Assembly: GCA_902573385.1 (NCBI GenBank)
Contig: CACGJS010000001.1
Span: 35,137 to 99,136 of the forward strand
Source of the DNA: an uncultured Pelagibacteraceae bacterium
GTDB taxonomy: Bacteria > Pseudomonadota > Alphaproteobacteria > Pelagibacterales > Pelagibacteraceae
Direction: 5' to 3'
DNA length: 64,000 nucleotides
This document shows positions 1 to 9,488 of the stretch, piece after piece. A model generated the notes under the pieces. The model searched no databases. It was given only the letters and a program-made list of their open reading frames with translations, and was not told the DNA's origin. Position numbers and translations under genes: made by a program. Positions within the stretch are counted from its first letter, which is position 1; each line of letters begins with the position of its first letter.

Positions 1-1
1 G

Positions 2-1462
2 ATGAATCAATTAAAGGGTAAGGTTACTTTTAATGATGTTGCTGGAGTTGAGGAAGCTAAAGAGGAAGTTGAAGAAGTTGTTGAATTTTTAAAAGACCCA
101 AAAAAATTTAGTAAGCTTGGAGGAAAAATACCGAGAGGTTGTTTACTAGTCGGGCAACCAGGAACAGGTAAAACATTATTAGCAAGAGCAATTGCTGGAG
201 AAGCAGGAGTTCCCTTTTTTACAATATCAGGATCAGATTTTGTTGAAATGTTTGTTGGTGTTGGGGCTTCTAGAGTTAGAGATATGTTTGAACAAGGAAA
301 AAAACATTCGCCATGTATTATATTCATTGATGAGATAGATGCTGTTGGAAGAAGTAGAGGTGCAGGTCTTGGTGGTGGAAATGATGAACGAGAACAAACT
401 TTGAACCAATTATTAGTTGAGATGGATGGATTTGATACCAATGAAGGAGTAATAATTATTGCAGCAACTAATAGGCCCGATGTATTAGACCCAGCTTTGT
501 TAAGACCCGGTAGATTTGATAGACAAGTAGTTGTTGGCCTTCCAGATATTATAGGTAGAGAGAAAATTTTAAAAGTTCATGTTAAAAAAATTAAAATGGC
601 TCCAGATGTGAAATTAAGAACTATAGCGAGAGGAACTCCAGGTTTTTCAGGGGCAGATTTAGCTAATATAGTTAATGAAGCAGCATTATTGGCTGCGAGA
701 AAAAATAAAAGAATTGTTACATTAAATGAATTTGAAGAAGCAAGAGACAAAGTAATGATGGGATCTGAAAGAAGATCTATGGTAATGACAGAGGAAGAAA
801 AAACTCTAACTGCTTATCATGAGGCTGGACACGCAATAGTAACTATCAATGAAGATGCTGCTCATCCTATTCATAAAGCAACTATTATTCCAAGAGGAAG
901 AGCATTAGGAATGGTTATGCAATTACCAGAGAGAGATGAGTTGTCTCAAACAAGAGAACAGCTCCACGCACAATTAGCTATAGCAATGGGAGGAAGAGTT
1001 GCTGAAGAGATAATTTTTGGAGATGACAAAGTAACAACTGGAGCATCTAGTGATATTGAGCAAGCAACAAAGAGAGCAAGGGCTATGGTAATGAGAGCTG
1101 GTTTAAGTAAAGAATTAGGGCCTGTTGCGTATGGAGAAAATGAAGAAGAGGTATTTTTAGGAAGATCAGTTGCAAGAACACAAAATATGTCTGAGGAAAC
1201 CTCAAGAAAAGTTGACTCAGAGATTAGAAAGATTGTGGATAAAGGCTATGAAAGAGCTAGAAAAGTTTTGACAGAAAAAATTGATGACCTACATAAATTA
1301 GCCAAAGCTCTTTTAACATATGAAACATTATCAGGTGATGAAATAGAAAATTTAATAAATAAAAATATTTATCCATCAAATAAAGAAGACTTAAAGGTTG
1401 AAGATGAAGACAAAAGTTCGACTTTAGGATCAATGGGACTTAAGCCAAAAATAGTTCATTAA
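2..1462 (+). CDS. ftsH: ATP-dependent zinc metalloprotease FtsH, 5'-truncated by the window edge
   Basis: FtsH is a membrane-anchored hexameric AAA+ protease that degrades misassembled membrane proteins and short-lived regulators, in enterobacteria including sigma-32. The visible 486 residues contain the AAA module (Walker A GQPGTGKT at about 51-58, Walker [10 protein letters not shown], an SRH-like region around [18 protein letters not shown]) and the peptidase zinc motif HEAGH near residue 273. The N-terminal periplasmic loop and two membrane segments of a normal protein of about 630 residues are missing. The Met at base 2 is therefore an internal residue and the gene begins upstream of the window. 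Walker A has Gln where most FtsH proteins have Pro. It heads a forward run with folP, glmM, thiD and purA; ftsH-folP-glmM is a common alphaproteobacterial order. The identification is secure. Confidence 0.97.
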   Translation: MNQLKGKVTFNDVAGVEEAKEEVEEVVEFLKDPKKFSKLGGKIPRGCLLVGQPGTGKTLLARAIAGEAGVPFFTISGSDFVEMFVGVGASRVRDMFEQGKKHSPCIIFIDEIDAVGRSRGAGLGGGNDEREQTLNQLLVEMDGFDTNEGVIIIAATNRPDVLDPALLRPGRFDRQVVVGLPDIIGREKILKVHVKKIKMAPDVKLRTIARGTPGFSGADLANIVNEAALLAARKNKRIVTLNEFEEARDKVMMGSERRSMVMTEEEKTLTAYHEAGHAIVTINEDAAHPIHKATIIPRGRALGMVMQLPERDELSQTREQLHAQLAIAMGGRVAEEIIFGDDKVTTGASSDIEQATKRARAMVMRAGLSKELGPVAYGENEEEVFLGRSVARTQNMSEETSRKVDSEIRKIVDKGYERARKVLTEKIDDLHKLAKALLTYETLSGDEIENLINKNIYPSNKEDLKVEDEDKSSTLGSMGLKPKIVH

Positions 1463-1468
1463 TATATA

Positions 1469-2521
1469 ATGAAAAAATATTACACAAGAGTGTGTAATTT
1501 TTACTATGGTGAAAACTCAATTAAATTAATTAAGCAAAAAAAAAGCTTACCTTTAAATGGTAATAAAAAAATTTCTTTTGACCATATAGAAATATTATCA
1601 AGAAATTCAAAAAAAAAAATTCACATAAAAGAAGTAAAGAATCTAACAAAAAATTTAAAAAAAAAGATAAAAAAAGATATTAAAATTATTACTCAAAAAA
1701 AAAATAATTTTTCAAATTTAAATTTTAGTAAAATTCCAAATATTATGGGTATTTTGAATTTGACCCCTGATAGTTTTTCAGACGGAGGAAAATTTAATAA
1801 AGGAAATTTAGGATATGAACAAGCTAAAAATTTATTTAAGTTTGGAGCTGATATAATTGATATAGGAGGAGAGTCAACTAGACCTAAATCTAAAATTATA
1901 AAAAAAGAAATTGAATGGAATAGAATTAAAAAAATATTAACCAAAATAAATAAAAAAATTGTTCTATCATTAGATACAAGAAAATCAGAAATAATGGAAA
2001 ATGGAATTAAAAAAGGAGTTAAATTAATCAATGATATTTCAGGATTAAGTTTTGATACACAAACAATAGATGTCTTAAAAAAATATAAAATACCTTTTTT
2101 TATTCATCATATCCAGGGCACACCATTGACCATGCAAAACAACCCAACATACAAAAACGTATTATTAGACATTTATGATTATTTTGAGAAAAAGATAAAT
2201 TATGTAAGAAAAAATAAAATAAAACATAATAAAATTATACTTGACCCAGGCATAGGTTTTGGAAAAAATTTGAAACATAATTTGAACTTAATAAGTAATA
2301 TTTCTATTTTTCATAGTCTTGGTTTTCCTATATTGCTTGGTATGTCAAAAAAAAAATTTATCAAAGAAATTTCTGGAATTAATGATAGTAGAAAAAGAAT
2401 TGGAGGAACAGTTAGCTCTACAATATTTGCGATGATGCAAGGAGTTCAAATTTTACGAGTTCATGATGTAAAAGAGGTTATTCAAAGCATTAAAGTTTTC
2501 AATGAATTATTAAAAAGATAA
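1469..2521 (+). CDS. folP: Dihydropteroate synthase
   Basis: This enzyme condenses p-aminobenzoate with hydroxymethyl-dihydropterin pyrophosphate to make dihydropteroate in folate synthesis. The TIM-barrel core starts near residue 89 with MGILNLTPDSFSDGG. GADIIDIGGESTRP, SLDTRKSE, INDISG, LDPGIGFGK and LLGMSKKKFI follow in family order. At 350 residues it is longer than the typical enzyme of about 280. The extra N-terminal part of roughly 88 residues is Lys-rich, and similar extensions occur in some alphaproteobacterial FolP proteins, so I do not read it as a fusion. It follows ftsH by 6 bases and its stop overlaps the glmM start by one base (TAATG). The function is secure; the role of the extension is unknown. 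Confidence 0.95.
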   Translation: MKKYYTRVCNFYYGENSIKLIKQKKSLPLNGNKKISFDHIEILSRNSKKKIHIKEVKNLTKNLKKKIKKDIKIITQKKNNFSNLNFSKIPNIMGILNLTPDSFSDGGKFNKGNLGYEQAKNLFKFGADIIDIGGESTRPKSKIIKKEIEWNRIKKILTKINKKIVLSLDTRKSEIMENGIKKGVKLINDISGLSFDTQTIDVLKKYKIPFFIHHIQGTPLTMQNNPTYKNVLLDIYDYFEKKINYVRKNKIKHNKIILDPGIGFGKNLKHNLNLISNISIFHSLGFPILLGMSKKKFIKEISGINDSRKRIGGTVSSTIFAMMQGVQILRVHDVKEVIQSIKVFNELLKR

Positions 2522-3852
2522 TGAATAAAAAATATTTTGGTACTGATGGAATTAGAGGAACTGTTAATAAAGGAAATATTAATGGCGACATGTTTTTTAA
2601 ATTTGGGCTAGCTGCAGGAACTTTTTTTAAAAATCAAAAAAAATCTAAACAAACTGCAATTATTGCAAAAGATACAAGGTTATCAGGGTATACTTTGGAA
2701 CCCGCACTTGTATCTGGCCTTACATCAGCAGGCATGCATGTCTATACACTAGGACCTTTACCAACAAACGGTCTTGCTATGCTAACTAAATATATGAAGG
2801 CAAATATGGGTATAATGATTACTGCTTCACACAACCCCTATTATGATAATGGATTAAAATTATTTGGTCCAGATGGTTTGAAATTATCAGATAAAATAGA
2901 GAGGAAAATCGAAAATTTGATTGACAAAAAAATAGACAAACAATTATCTAACCCAAAAGTCCTTGGAAGAGTAAAGAGGCTAGAGAATGCAACTGAAGAA
3001 TATATTAAAATTCTTAAAAAAAATTTTCCTAAAAATTTTAATTTAAAGAAATTAAAAATAGTTATCGATTGTGCAAATGGTGCTGGATATAAGTCAGGTC
3101 CCAAACTGTTACAGTCTTTAGGAGCTAAAGTGATATCAATAGGTATCAAACCAAATGGCTTAAATATAAATGAAAAATGTGGATCTACAGTTCCAAAGAA
3201 AATTCAACAAGCTGTTAAGAAATATAGGGCACATATTGGAATTTCTTTAGATGGGGATGCGGACAGAGTAATTATGTGTGATGAAAATGCAAATATTATT
3301 GATGGCGACCAAATAATAGCAGCATTAGCTAAAAGATGGAAAAATAAAAAAATGTTACGAGGTGGGGTAATTGGAACTTTAATGTCTAATTATGGTGTAG
3401 AAAAATTTTTTAAATTTAACAATATAAAGTTTCTAAGAGCAAATGTTGGTGATCGTTATGTAAAAGAAAAAATGAAAAAAAATAATTTTAATCTAGGTGG
3501 TGAACAATCAGGTCATATTATTCTAGGTAAATTTGCAACAACAGGCGATGGTTTATTGGTTGCTCTAGAAGTTTTATTTTCATTAAGAAAAGGAAAAAAG
3601 GCTAGTACATTTTTTAATGTTTTTAAAAAGACACCTCAAATTTTAGAAAACATAACAGTAAGAGATAAAAATATTATAAATGAGATTAAAGTTAAAAAAG
3701 CTATTAAATTAACAAAAAACTTAATCAACGGGCAAGGCAGAATGCTTGTTAGAAAATCAGGAACTGAACCAAAAATTAGAATAATGGGAGAGAGTCAAAA
3801 TAAAAAATTACTTATAAAATGTATTAATATCATAAAAAAAGAAATCAGATAA
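2521..3852 (+). CDS. glmM: Phosphoglucosamine mutase
   Basis: GlmM converts glucosamine-6-phosphate to glucosamine-1-phosphate, the precursor of UDP-GlcNAc for peptidoglycan and lipopolysaccharide. The start FGTDGIRG is the family signature. The phosphorylated catalytic serine lies in TASHNP at about residue 103. The metal loop is DGDADR at about 244-249, the sugar-binding loop is GGEQSGH and the C-terminal phosphate-binding motif is RKSGTEPKIR. The length of 443 residues matches the family. It is translationally coupled to folP through a TAATG overlap and followed two bases later by thiD. Confidence 0.97.
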   Translation: MNKKYFGTDGIRGTVNKGNINGDMFFKFGLAAGTFFKNQKKSKQTAIIAKDTRLSGYTLEPALVSGLTSAGMHVYTLGPLPTNGLAMLTKYMKANMGIMITASHNPYYDNGLKLFGPDGLKLSDKIERKIENLIDKKIDKQLSNPKVLGRVKRLENATEEYIKILKKNFPKNFNLKKLKIVIDCANGAGYKSGPKLLQSLGAKVISIGIKPNGLNINEKCGSTVPKKIQQAVKKYRAHIGISLDGDADRVIMCDENANIIDGDQIIAALAKRWKNKKMLRGGVIGTLMSNYGVEKFFKFNNIKFLRANVGDRYVKEKMKKNNFNLGGEQSGHIILGKFATTGDGLLVALEVLFSLRKGKKASTFFNVFKKTPQILENITVRDKNIINEIKVKKAIKLTKNLINGQGRMLVRKSGTEPKIRIMGESQNKKLLIKCINIIKKEIR

Positions 3853-3853
3853 G

Positions 3854-4666
3854 ATGAGCCCAAAATCAAAAATATTAATAATTGCAGGATCAGACTCATC
3901 TGGTGGCGCCGGCATACAAGCTGATATTAAAACGGTCACAGCATTAGGTTCTTATGCCATGACATCTATAACAGCAGTTACGATTCAAAATACTACTGGT
4001 GTAAAGTCAATAGTTTCAATTAACCCAAGAGAGATATCTAGTCAAATTGAATTTACCTCCAAGGATATTAGGCCTGATGCTATAAAAATTGGAATGCTTC
4101 ACTCTTCAAAAGTAATAAAGTCTGTAATTCATTCATTGAATATTATTAATGTTAAGAAAATAATTTTAGACCCAGTTATGATTGCTAAAGGTGGCGCTAG
4201 ATTGATAGATGAAAAAGCCATTGATTTATTAAAAAATAAATTAATAAAAAAAGTTAGCTTAATAACTCCCAACATTCCTGAAGCAGAAATATTAACTAAT
4301 ACTAAAATAAAGACTAAAGAAGATATGATCTTTGCAGCAAGCTTATTGATTAGTATGGGTGCGAAAAATGTTTTTATAAAAGGAGGACATCTACATTCTA
4401 AAAACGTTTATGATATTTTTGTTAATAAAAAAGAGATTGATATTATAAAGAATAGAAGAATTACAACCAGCAATACACATGGAACTGGATGCACCTTATC
4501 TTCTGCCATTACTACATTTTTTTCATGTGGAAAAACTCTAAAGAAATCTTGTGAGCTAGCCACTAAGTATGTAAATCAATCCATAAGATCTAATCTTAAT
4601 TACGGTAAAGGTCATGGTCCAATAAACCATTTAAGTTCAAGTTTTATAGAGAAGAAATTTAGATAA
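3854..4666 (+). CDS. thiD: Hydroxymethylpyrimidine / phosphomethylpyrimidine kinase
   Basis: ThiD phosphorylates 4-amino-5-hydroxymethyl-2-methylpyrimidine (HMP) and then HMP-phosphate, giving the pyrimidine pyrophosphate used in thiamine synthesis or salvage. The ribokinase-like fold is recognisable from [18 protein letters not shown] near the N-terminus, the central [10 protein letters not shown] segment, and the ATP/anion-hole motif [11 protein letters not shown] near residues 207-217. Length (270 aa) is normal. No other thiamine synthesis gene is in this window. SAR11 strains are known to need an external pyrimidine precursor, and a ThiD kinase next to housekeeping genes is compatible with salvage; that link is inference here. 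The stop overlaps the purA ATG by one base. Confidence 0.94.
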   Translation: MSPKSKILIIAGSDSSGGAGIQADIKTVTALGSYAMTSITAVTIQNTTGVKSIVSINPREISSQIEFTSKDIRPDAIKIGMLHSSKVIKSVIHSLNIINVKKIILDPVMIAKGGARLIDEKAIDLLKNKLIKKVSLITPNIPEAEILTNTKIKTKEDMIFAASLLISMGAKNVFIKGGHLHSKNVYDIFVNKKEIDIIKNRRITTSNTHGTGCTLSSAITTFFSCGKTLKKSCELATKYVNQSIRSNLNYGKGHGPINHLSSSFIEKKFR

Positions 4667-5958
4667 TGAAAAATGTAGTTGTCGTTGGTTCACAGTGGGG
4701 AGATGAAGGAAAAGGAAAAATAGTTGATTGGTTGTCTGACCAGGCAGATGTTGTTATTCGTTTCCAAGGTGGTCATAATGCTGGACATACATTGGTAATC
4801 GATGGAGTTACATATAAATTAAGATTGCTTCCTTCAGGAATTGTTAGAAAAAATAAAATATCAATAATCGGTAATGGGGTTGTTGTTGATCCTTGGGCTT
4901 TATTAGAGGAAATTGAAGAAATAAAATCTAAAGGTGTCAATGTAAGTGAGGAAAATTTTATAGTTTCAGAATCTGCAAATCTTATCCTACCTTTTCACAG
5001 AGAAATGGATGAAATTAGAGAAGATGCGGCTGGTAAAAGCAAAATTGGAACTACTAGACGTGGAATAGGTCCTGCATATGAAGATAAAGTAGGAAGAAGA
5101 TCTATTCGAGTTATGGATTTAAGGTCTGAGAGCAATCTTGATCATAGATTAGAAACAGTATTATTACATCATAACGCAATTAGAAAAGGACTTGGAAAAA
5201 AAATATATAAAAAAGATCAACTTAAAAAAGAACTTTTAAAAATAGCTCCAAAAATATTGAAATTTTCACAACCAGTTTGGCTTAGAATAGACGAGTATAA
5301 ACGACAAGGAAAAAAGATATTATTTGAAGGTGCACAAGGAATTTTATTAGATGTTGATCATGGAACATATCCATTTGTAACATCTTCAAATACTGTTGCA
5401 TCTAGTGCGGCAACTGGTACTGGTTGTGGACCAAATTCAATTAATTATGTTCTTGGAATAACAAAAGCTTACACGACCAGAGTGGGAGAAGGACCCTTTC
5501 CAACAGAATTGCATGATCATACTGGAGAGTTACTTGGTTCAAGAGGAAAAGAATTTGGAACAGTTACAAGTAGAAAAAGAAGATGTGGATGGTTTGATGG
5601 AGTTTTGGTGAGACAAACAATTAAAATTTCAGGCATTGATGGCATAGCATTAACTAAATTAGATGTTTTGGATGAATTAGATGAAATTAAAATGTGTATC
5701 GAATACGATCTAGATGGAAAAAAAATAGACTATCTTCCTGCAGCTGTTGAAGATCAATTAAAGATAAAACCTATTTATAAAAAATTCCCTGGTTGGAAAA
5801 CGGCAACTAATGGAATTAAAAACATTGAAGCCCTTCCAGAGAATGCAAAAAACTATATTTATGCTTTAGAAGATTTTATTGGTACAAAAATTTCAAGTAT
5901 ATCAACTAGCCCAGAACGAGAAGACACAATTCTTTTAGAAAATCCTTTTGAAGTTTAA
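4666..5958 (+). CDS. purA: Adenylosuccinate synthetase
   Basis: PurA joins IMP and aspartate using GTP, the first committed step to AMP. The phosphate-binding loop [12 protein letters not shown] is at residues 12-23, with catalytic Asp13; GGHNAGHT (residues 36-43) carries the catalytic His. [23 protein letters not shown] and [11 protein letters not shown] follow in order. Length 430 is typical. It closes the ftsH-folP-glmM-thiD-purA forward run. Its stop codon lies in a TTAA that is also the stop of the convergent rpoH, so the two genes overlap by four bases with no terminator between them. Confidence 0.97.
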   Translation: MKNVVVVGSQWGDEGKGKIVDWLSDQADVVIRFQGGHNAGHTLVIDGVTYKLRLLPSGIVRKNKISIIGNGVVVDPWALLEEIEEIKSKGVNVSEENFIVSESANLILPFHREMDEIREDAAGKSKIGTTRRGIGPAYEDKVGRRSIRVMDLRSESNLDHRLETVLLHHNAIRKGLGKKIYKKDQLKKELLKIAPKILKFSQPVWLRIDEYKRQGKKILFEGAQGILLDVDHGTYPFVTSSNTVASSAATGTGCGPNSINYVLGITKAYTTRVGEGPFPTELHDHTGELLGSRGKEFGTVTSRKRRCGWFDGVLVRQTIKISGIDGIALTKLDVLDELDEIKMCIEYDLDGKKIDYLPAAVEDQLKIKPIYKKFPGWKTATNGIKNIEALPENAKNYIYALEDFIGTKISSISTSPEREDTILLENPFEV

Positions 5959-6848
5959 TTAATAGGTAGTAAATTTCTTGATTTAGCTGCATTGAGCATA
6001 TGCTTTTGAATTTTTTCAAAAGCTTTGTTTTCTATTTGTCTAACCCTTTCTCTACTAATTTTATACTTTTTACTTAACTCTTCAAGAGTTGTTGTTTCTT
6101 CATTTAATCTTCTTGAATATAAAATTTCTTTTTCTCTGTTATTTAAAATCTTAATAGAATCAATTAGTAAATCTTTTCTATTCTTCATTTCTTCTTGTTG
6201 AGCAAACTTTAAGTCATGATCAAGCTCTTTATCAGCTAACCAATCTTGCCACTCATCACCATCCTCACCAACTGGAGCATTTAATGAAAATTCTTTACCT
6301 GACAACCTTCTATTCATTGAAACAACTTCATCTTTGCTTACATCTAGCTTTTCTGCAATTTCATTTACATGCTCTTCTCTTAAATCTCCTTCACTTTTTG
6401 GAGCAATTTGGTTTTTTATTTTTTTTAGATTAAAAAATAATTTTTTTTGAGCTGTTGTTGTACCTATTTTTACTAAGCTCCAGGACCTTAGAATATACTC
6501 TTGAATTGAAGCTTTAATCCACCACATTGCATAAGTTGCTAGTCTAAAACCTTTCTCAGGTTCAAATTTCTTAACCGCTTGCATTAAACCAACATTGCCT
6601 TCAGAAATCATTTCATTGATTGGCAACCCATAACCTTTGTAACCCATTGCAATTTTGGCAACTAATCTTAGATGACTTGTTACAAGTTTTTCAGCTGACT
6701 TAATACTACCTGTGGTCTTCCAATTTTTTGCTAGCATATATTCTTCTTCGGCATCTAGCATTGGAAATTTTTTAATTTGTGCAAGATAAATAGATAGACC
6801 ACCTTCATTTGAAAGTGTAGGAAGATTATTATTAGTTGTTGCTGCCAT
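5955..6848 (-). CDS. rpoH: Heat-shock sigma factor sigma-32
   Basis: An alternative sigma-70 family factor directing RNA polymerase to heat-shock promoters. The 297-residue protein has sigma regions 1.2 to 4.2: [19 protein letters not shown] and [19 protein letters not shown] for region 2, and [17 protein letters not shown] for the region 4.2 helix-turn-helix. The RpoH box that separates RpoH from housekeeping RpoD is visible as [12 protein letters not shown]. Region 1.1 is absent, as expected for RpoH. It lies convergent to purA (4-base overlap) and 42 bases downstream of the start of the pseudouridine synthase gene end. FtsH, the protease that degrades RpoH in enterobacteria, is encoded about 4.5 kb away. 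Confidence 0.95.
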   Translation of the reverse strand: MAATTNNNLPTLSNEGGLSIYLAQIKKFPMLDAEEEYMLAKNWKTTGSIKSAEKLVTSHLRLVAKIAMGYKGYGLPINEMISEGNVGLMQAVKKFEPEKGFRLATYAMWWIKASIQEYILRSWSLVKIGTTTAQKKLFFNLKKIKNQIAPKSEGDLREEHVNEIAEKLDVSKDEVVSMNRRLSGKEFSLNAPVGEDGDEWQDWLADKELDHDLKFAQQEEMKNRKDLLIDSIKILNNREKEILYSRRLNEETTTLEELSKKYKISRERVRQIENKAFEKIQKHMLNAAKSRNLLPIN

Positions 6849-6890
6849 AATATAAGTTTATTTAATTAACTTTAATAATATTTCAATACT

Positions 6891-7871
6891 TTATTTATTA
6901 GTGTTTCTAAGTAATTTTAGTATATTTTCAAGGTCTTGTGGCAGAACTGATGAAAAAATCATTTCTTTATTAGTTTTAGGGTGAATAAATCCTAGTGTTT
7001 TTGCATGAAGAAACTGTCTATCCAATTTATAAATTAAATTTTCTAAATTAGTTGCTATATTTTTAAGTTTTTTATATTTTTTTTTATATTTATTATCTCC
7101 AAGAATACTATTACCCATATGTTTCATATGAACTCTTATTTGGTGGGTTCTTCCAGTTTCAAGTTTACATTCAACTAGACTTAGTGTTGGGGTTTTATCA
7201 TTCTCAAAAATTTCAAGAGTTTTATAATTTGTGATAGCTCTTTTTCCTTTAGAGTCACTTACTTCCATCATTTGTCTATTTTTTGAACTTCTAGTTATAA
7301 AAGTATCAATTCTACCTGAGGAAGGTCTAAGCTTTCCCCAAATTAAAAGTTGGTAAATTCTAGTAATTGTATGTTTGCTAAATTGAAGAGATAGGTTTTC
7401 ATGAGTTTCGTTATTTTTGGCTATGACAATTAATCCTGAAGTATCTTTATCAATTCTATGAACAATACCTGGCCGAAGTTCATCACCGATTGTTGAAAGA
7501 GCATTTTTATTATAACTCATTAAAGCATTTACGATCGTTCGATCATAATTTCCAGCTCCTGGATGCATAATAATACCCGAAGGTTTATTTATTATTAATA
7601 AATCTTTGTCTTCATGAATAATCTCAAGTTTAAAATCGTATGGTTTTAAAGAAGGTATCTTAGGTTTTGGAATTTCAAGTATTAAAATATCTCCTTTAGA
7701 TACTTTTTTAGAAGGAGTATTTATTATTCTATTATTTAACTTTAATTTTTTTTTTAAGATTAAATTTTTAATTCTTGTTCTACTAATCAACTTCTCTCTT
7801 TTGTTTATAAAAACATCAACTCTTAGACTATTTTCATCTGACTTTACTATTAAATTAATGTTTTTTTTCAT
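6891..7871 (-). CDS. rluD: RluD-type 23S rRNA pseudouridine synthase
   Basis: A RluA-family enzyme that isomerises uridines in rRNA. It has an N-terminal S4 RNA-binding domain (about residues 14-75), then the catalytic domain with HRIDKDTSGL (the Asp after Ile is the catalytic nucleophile) and the conserved GRTHQIRVHMKHMG near residues 240-255. The length of 326 residues fits RluD, which modifies helix 69; RluC cannot be excluded from motifs alone. It starts at ATG on the complement of 7869-7871, back to back with the forward tRNA-Arg gene 23 bases away. The RNA modification function is secure, the exact target sites are inferred. Confidence 0.88.
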   Translation of the reverse strand: MKKNINLIVKSDENSLRVDVFINKREKLISRTRIKNLILKKKLKLNNRIINTPSKKVSKGDILILEIPKPKIPSLKPYDFKLEIIHEDKDLLIINKPSGIIMHPGAGNYDRTIVNALMSYNKNALSTIGDELRPGIVHRIDKDTSGLIVIAKNNETHENLSLQFSKHTITRIYQLLIWGKLRPSSGRIDTFITRSSKNRQMMEVSDSKGKRAITNYKTLEIFENDKTPTLSLVECKLETGRTHQIRVHMKHMGNSILGDNKYKKKYKKLKNIATNLENLIYKLDRQFLHAKTLGFIHPKTNKEMIFSSVLPQDLENILKLLRNTNK

Positions 7872-7883
7872 AAAATGTAATAT
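7855..7883 (+). promoter_or_regulatory. Candidate sigma-70 promoter for tRNA-Arg
   Basis: TTAATG at 7855-7860 and TAATAT at 7878-7883 are separated by 17 bases, and the tRNA begins 11 bases after the -10-like box. The -35 match is weak, and the element overlaps the first codons of the divergent rluD. In so AT-rich a genome such matches arise by chance. Confidence 0.3.
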
Positions 7884-7894
7884 TAATACTATAT

Positions 7895-7971
7895 GCGCTT
7901 GTAGCTCAACTGGATAGAGCGCCTGACTTCGGATCAGGAGGTTCTGGGTTCGACTCCTAGCAGGCGCACCA
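7895..7971 (+). tRNA. tRNA-Arg (anticodon UCG)
   Basis: A complete 77-base cloverleaf. The acceptor strands GCGCTTG (7895-7901) and CAGGCGC (7961-7967) pair over seven positions with one G-T pair. The anticodon stem CCTGA/TCAGG encloses the loop CTTCGGA, so the anticodon is TCG and the tRNA reads CGN arginine codons, principally CGA. GGTTCGACTCC forms the T loop region, and the terminal CCA is encoded at 7969-7971. It sits on the plus strand between two minus-strand genes: 23 bases from the start of rluD and one base before the stop codon of the ABC permease gene. Confidence 0.96.
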
Positions 7972-7972
7972 C

Positions 7973-8764
7973 TTATTCACCAATATTTATTAAAGATCCC
8001 TTTTTTCTGGCCTGAGCAAAGGAATAATAAAATATTGAAATTGCAATAATTAAGTAAAGTGCATTCAAGTAAAAAGCTTGGACTATGTTTTCATAGTTAA
8101 CAGTTTGGTCAATTAATATACTTCTGGCTTCTTCAAAAATATAAACCAAAGGAAGTCCAAATGCTATTGATTGAAATATTTCAGGTAAGGTTTCTATTGG
8201 ATAGTAGACACAACCAAAAGGCGCTAATAAAAATAAAGTTGACCATGAAATATTTTCAAAAGATGGTCCAAACCTTAATAGTCCAGCAGACACTAATAGA
8301 CCTAAGGTTATCCCAAAAATATATAGACTTAAGAAAAGGAAAAATAAAGGAATACCTAGATTTAGAAGAGATATTCCAAATAAAGGAGAAGTTAGAAGTA
8401 TTGCTGGTACTAGTCCTATTAAAGCTCTAACTAATGCTGTAAAAACTAATGAAGTAATTATTTCACTCATCTTCATTGGTGCAATAAATAAATTAGTGAA
8501 GTTTCTACTCCATATTTCTTCTAAAAATAAAATATTAAAACCTATACTTGTTCTAAATAAAAAATCATAAAGAATAGCGCAAGAAAGAATAACTCCAATT
8601 GCACCACTATAATAGGTGCTATGTGAAGCAAAAAAATTTGAAATAAAGCCCCAAAGAGTAATTTGTATAGTGGGCCAATATACTAGATCCAAAACTCTTG
8701 GAAAAGATTGGGTAATTAAAAAAAAATGTCTTAAAAAAAGACCATAAATTCTATTAAAACTCAT
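7973..8764 (-). CDS. ABC-2 type exporter permease
   Basis: A polytopic membrane protein with about six hydrophobic segments, typical of ABC-2 permeases that pair with a separate ATPase for efflux or for export of drugs, lipids or polysaccharides. The substrate cannot be read from the sequence. I chose the ATG at the complement of 8762-8764 (N-terminus MSFNRIYGLFLRHFF) because an AAGGA ribosome-binding site lies seven bases upstream of it. A TTG five codons earlier would lie inside the ATPase gene. The gene follows its ATPase partner with one spacer base and stops one base from the 3' end of the opposite-strand tRNA-Arg. Confidence 0.82.
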   Translation of the reverse strand: MSFNRIYGLFLRHFFLITQSFPRVLDLVYWPTIQITLWGFISNFFASHSTYYSGAIGVILSCAILYDFLFRTSIGFNILFLEEIWSRNFTNLFIAPMKMSEIITSLVFTALVRALIGLVPAILLTSPLFGISLLNLGIPLFFLFLSLYIFGITLGLLVSAGLLRFGPSFENISWSTLFLLAPFGCVYYPIETLPEIFQSIAFGLPLVYIFEEARSILIDQTVNYENIVQAFYLNALYLIIAISIFYYSFAQARKKGSLINIGE

Positions 8765-8765
8765 T

Positions 8766-9488
8766 TTAATTCCTTGCAAGTTTTAAAAAAACTTCCTCTA
8801 AATTTTTTCTACCATGTTTATTAATTAATTCGTCGTGATTGCCTTTATCTATAATTATTCCATCCTTCATCATCAATATTAAATCACACAATCTCTTCAC
8901 TTCGTTCATATTATGAGAGGCAAGTAATACTGATATCTTTTTATCTTTTTTATAATTTTCTAAAAAAGTTCTAATAAAATCTCCTGTTTCTGGATCAAGA
9001 GAAGCTGTTGGTTCATCTAAAAGAAGTACTGTTGGATTATTAATCAAAGCTTTAGCTAAACTTACCCTATTTTTTTGACCAGAAGAGAGTTCACCAGTTA
9101 CTTTTTTTAATAAATTTTCAAGTCTTAATTCATTAGCTAAATATTCGATTCTATGATTTAAATTTTTGACACTATATAATTTACCATAAACAATTAAATT
9201 TTGTTTTACTGTCAGTTTTTTAGGTAATTCAATATATGGAGAAATAAAATTCATTTTATGGAGAAGAGAAATTCTATGATCTTCAATATTCATTCCGTTT
9301 ATTAATACAGAACCACCAGATGGTTTTAATAAACCAAGTATCATAGCTATAGTGGTAGTCTTTCCACATCCATTTGGGCCAAGCAAACCTATAATTTCAT
9401 TTTCTTTAATTTTGAAATTAATATTTTTTACAGCTATTTTAGAATCATAAGATTTTGAAAGATTTATAACTTCGATTGAATTTTGCAT
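8766..9488 (-). CDS. ABC transporter ATP-binding protein (ABC-2 exporter partner)
   Basis: A 240-residue nucleotide-binding subunit. Walker A is GPNGCGKTTT near residues 38-47, the signature is LSSGQKNRVSLAKAL near 134-148, Walker B is VLLLDEPTASLDP near 154-166 and the switch His is in LASHNMNE. The signature starts LSSGQ instead of the usual LSGGQ, which is a tolerated variant. It is coupled to the permease downstream and its ATG overlaps the stop of the upstream tsaC by one base, so the three genes are probably co-transcribed. Substrate unknown. Confidence 0.88.
   Translation of the reverse strand: MQNSIEVINLSKSYDSKIAVKNINFKIKENEIIGLLGPNGCGKTTTIAMILGLLKPSGGSVLINGMNIEDHRISLLHKMNFISPYIELPKKLTVKQNLIVYGKLYSVKNLNHRIEYLANELRLENLLKKVTGELSSGQKNRVSLAKALINNPTVLLLDEPTASLDPETGDFIRTFLENYKKDKKISVLLASHNMNEVKRLCDLILMMKDGIIIDKGNHDELINKHGRKNLEEVFLKLARN

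Noticed and set aside
1469-1735. Possible separate gene or fusion domain in the long FolP N-terminus
   Set aside because: The frame is continuous with the synthase core and similar extensions occur in other alphaproteobacterial FolP proteins.
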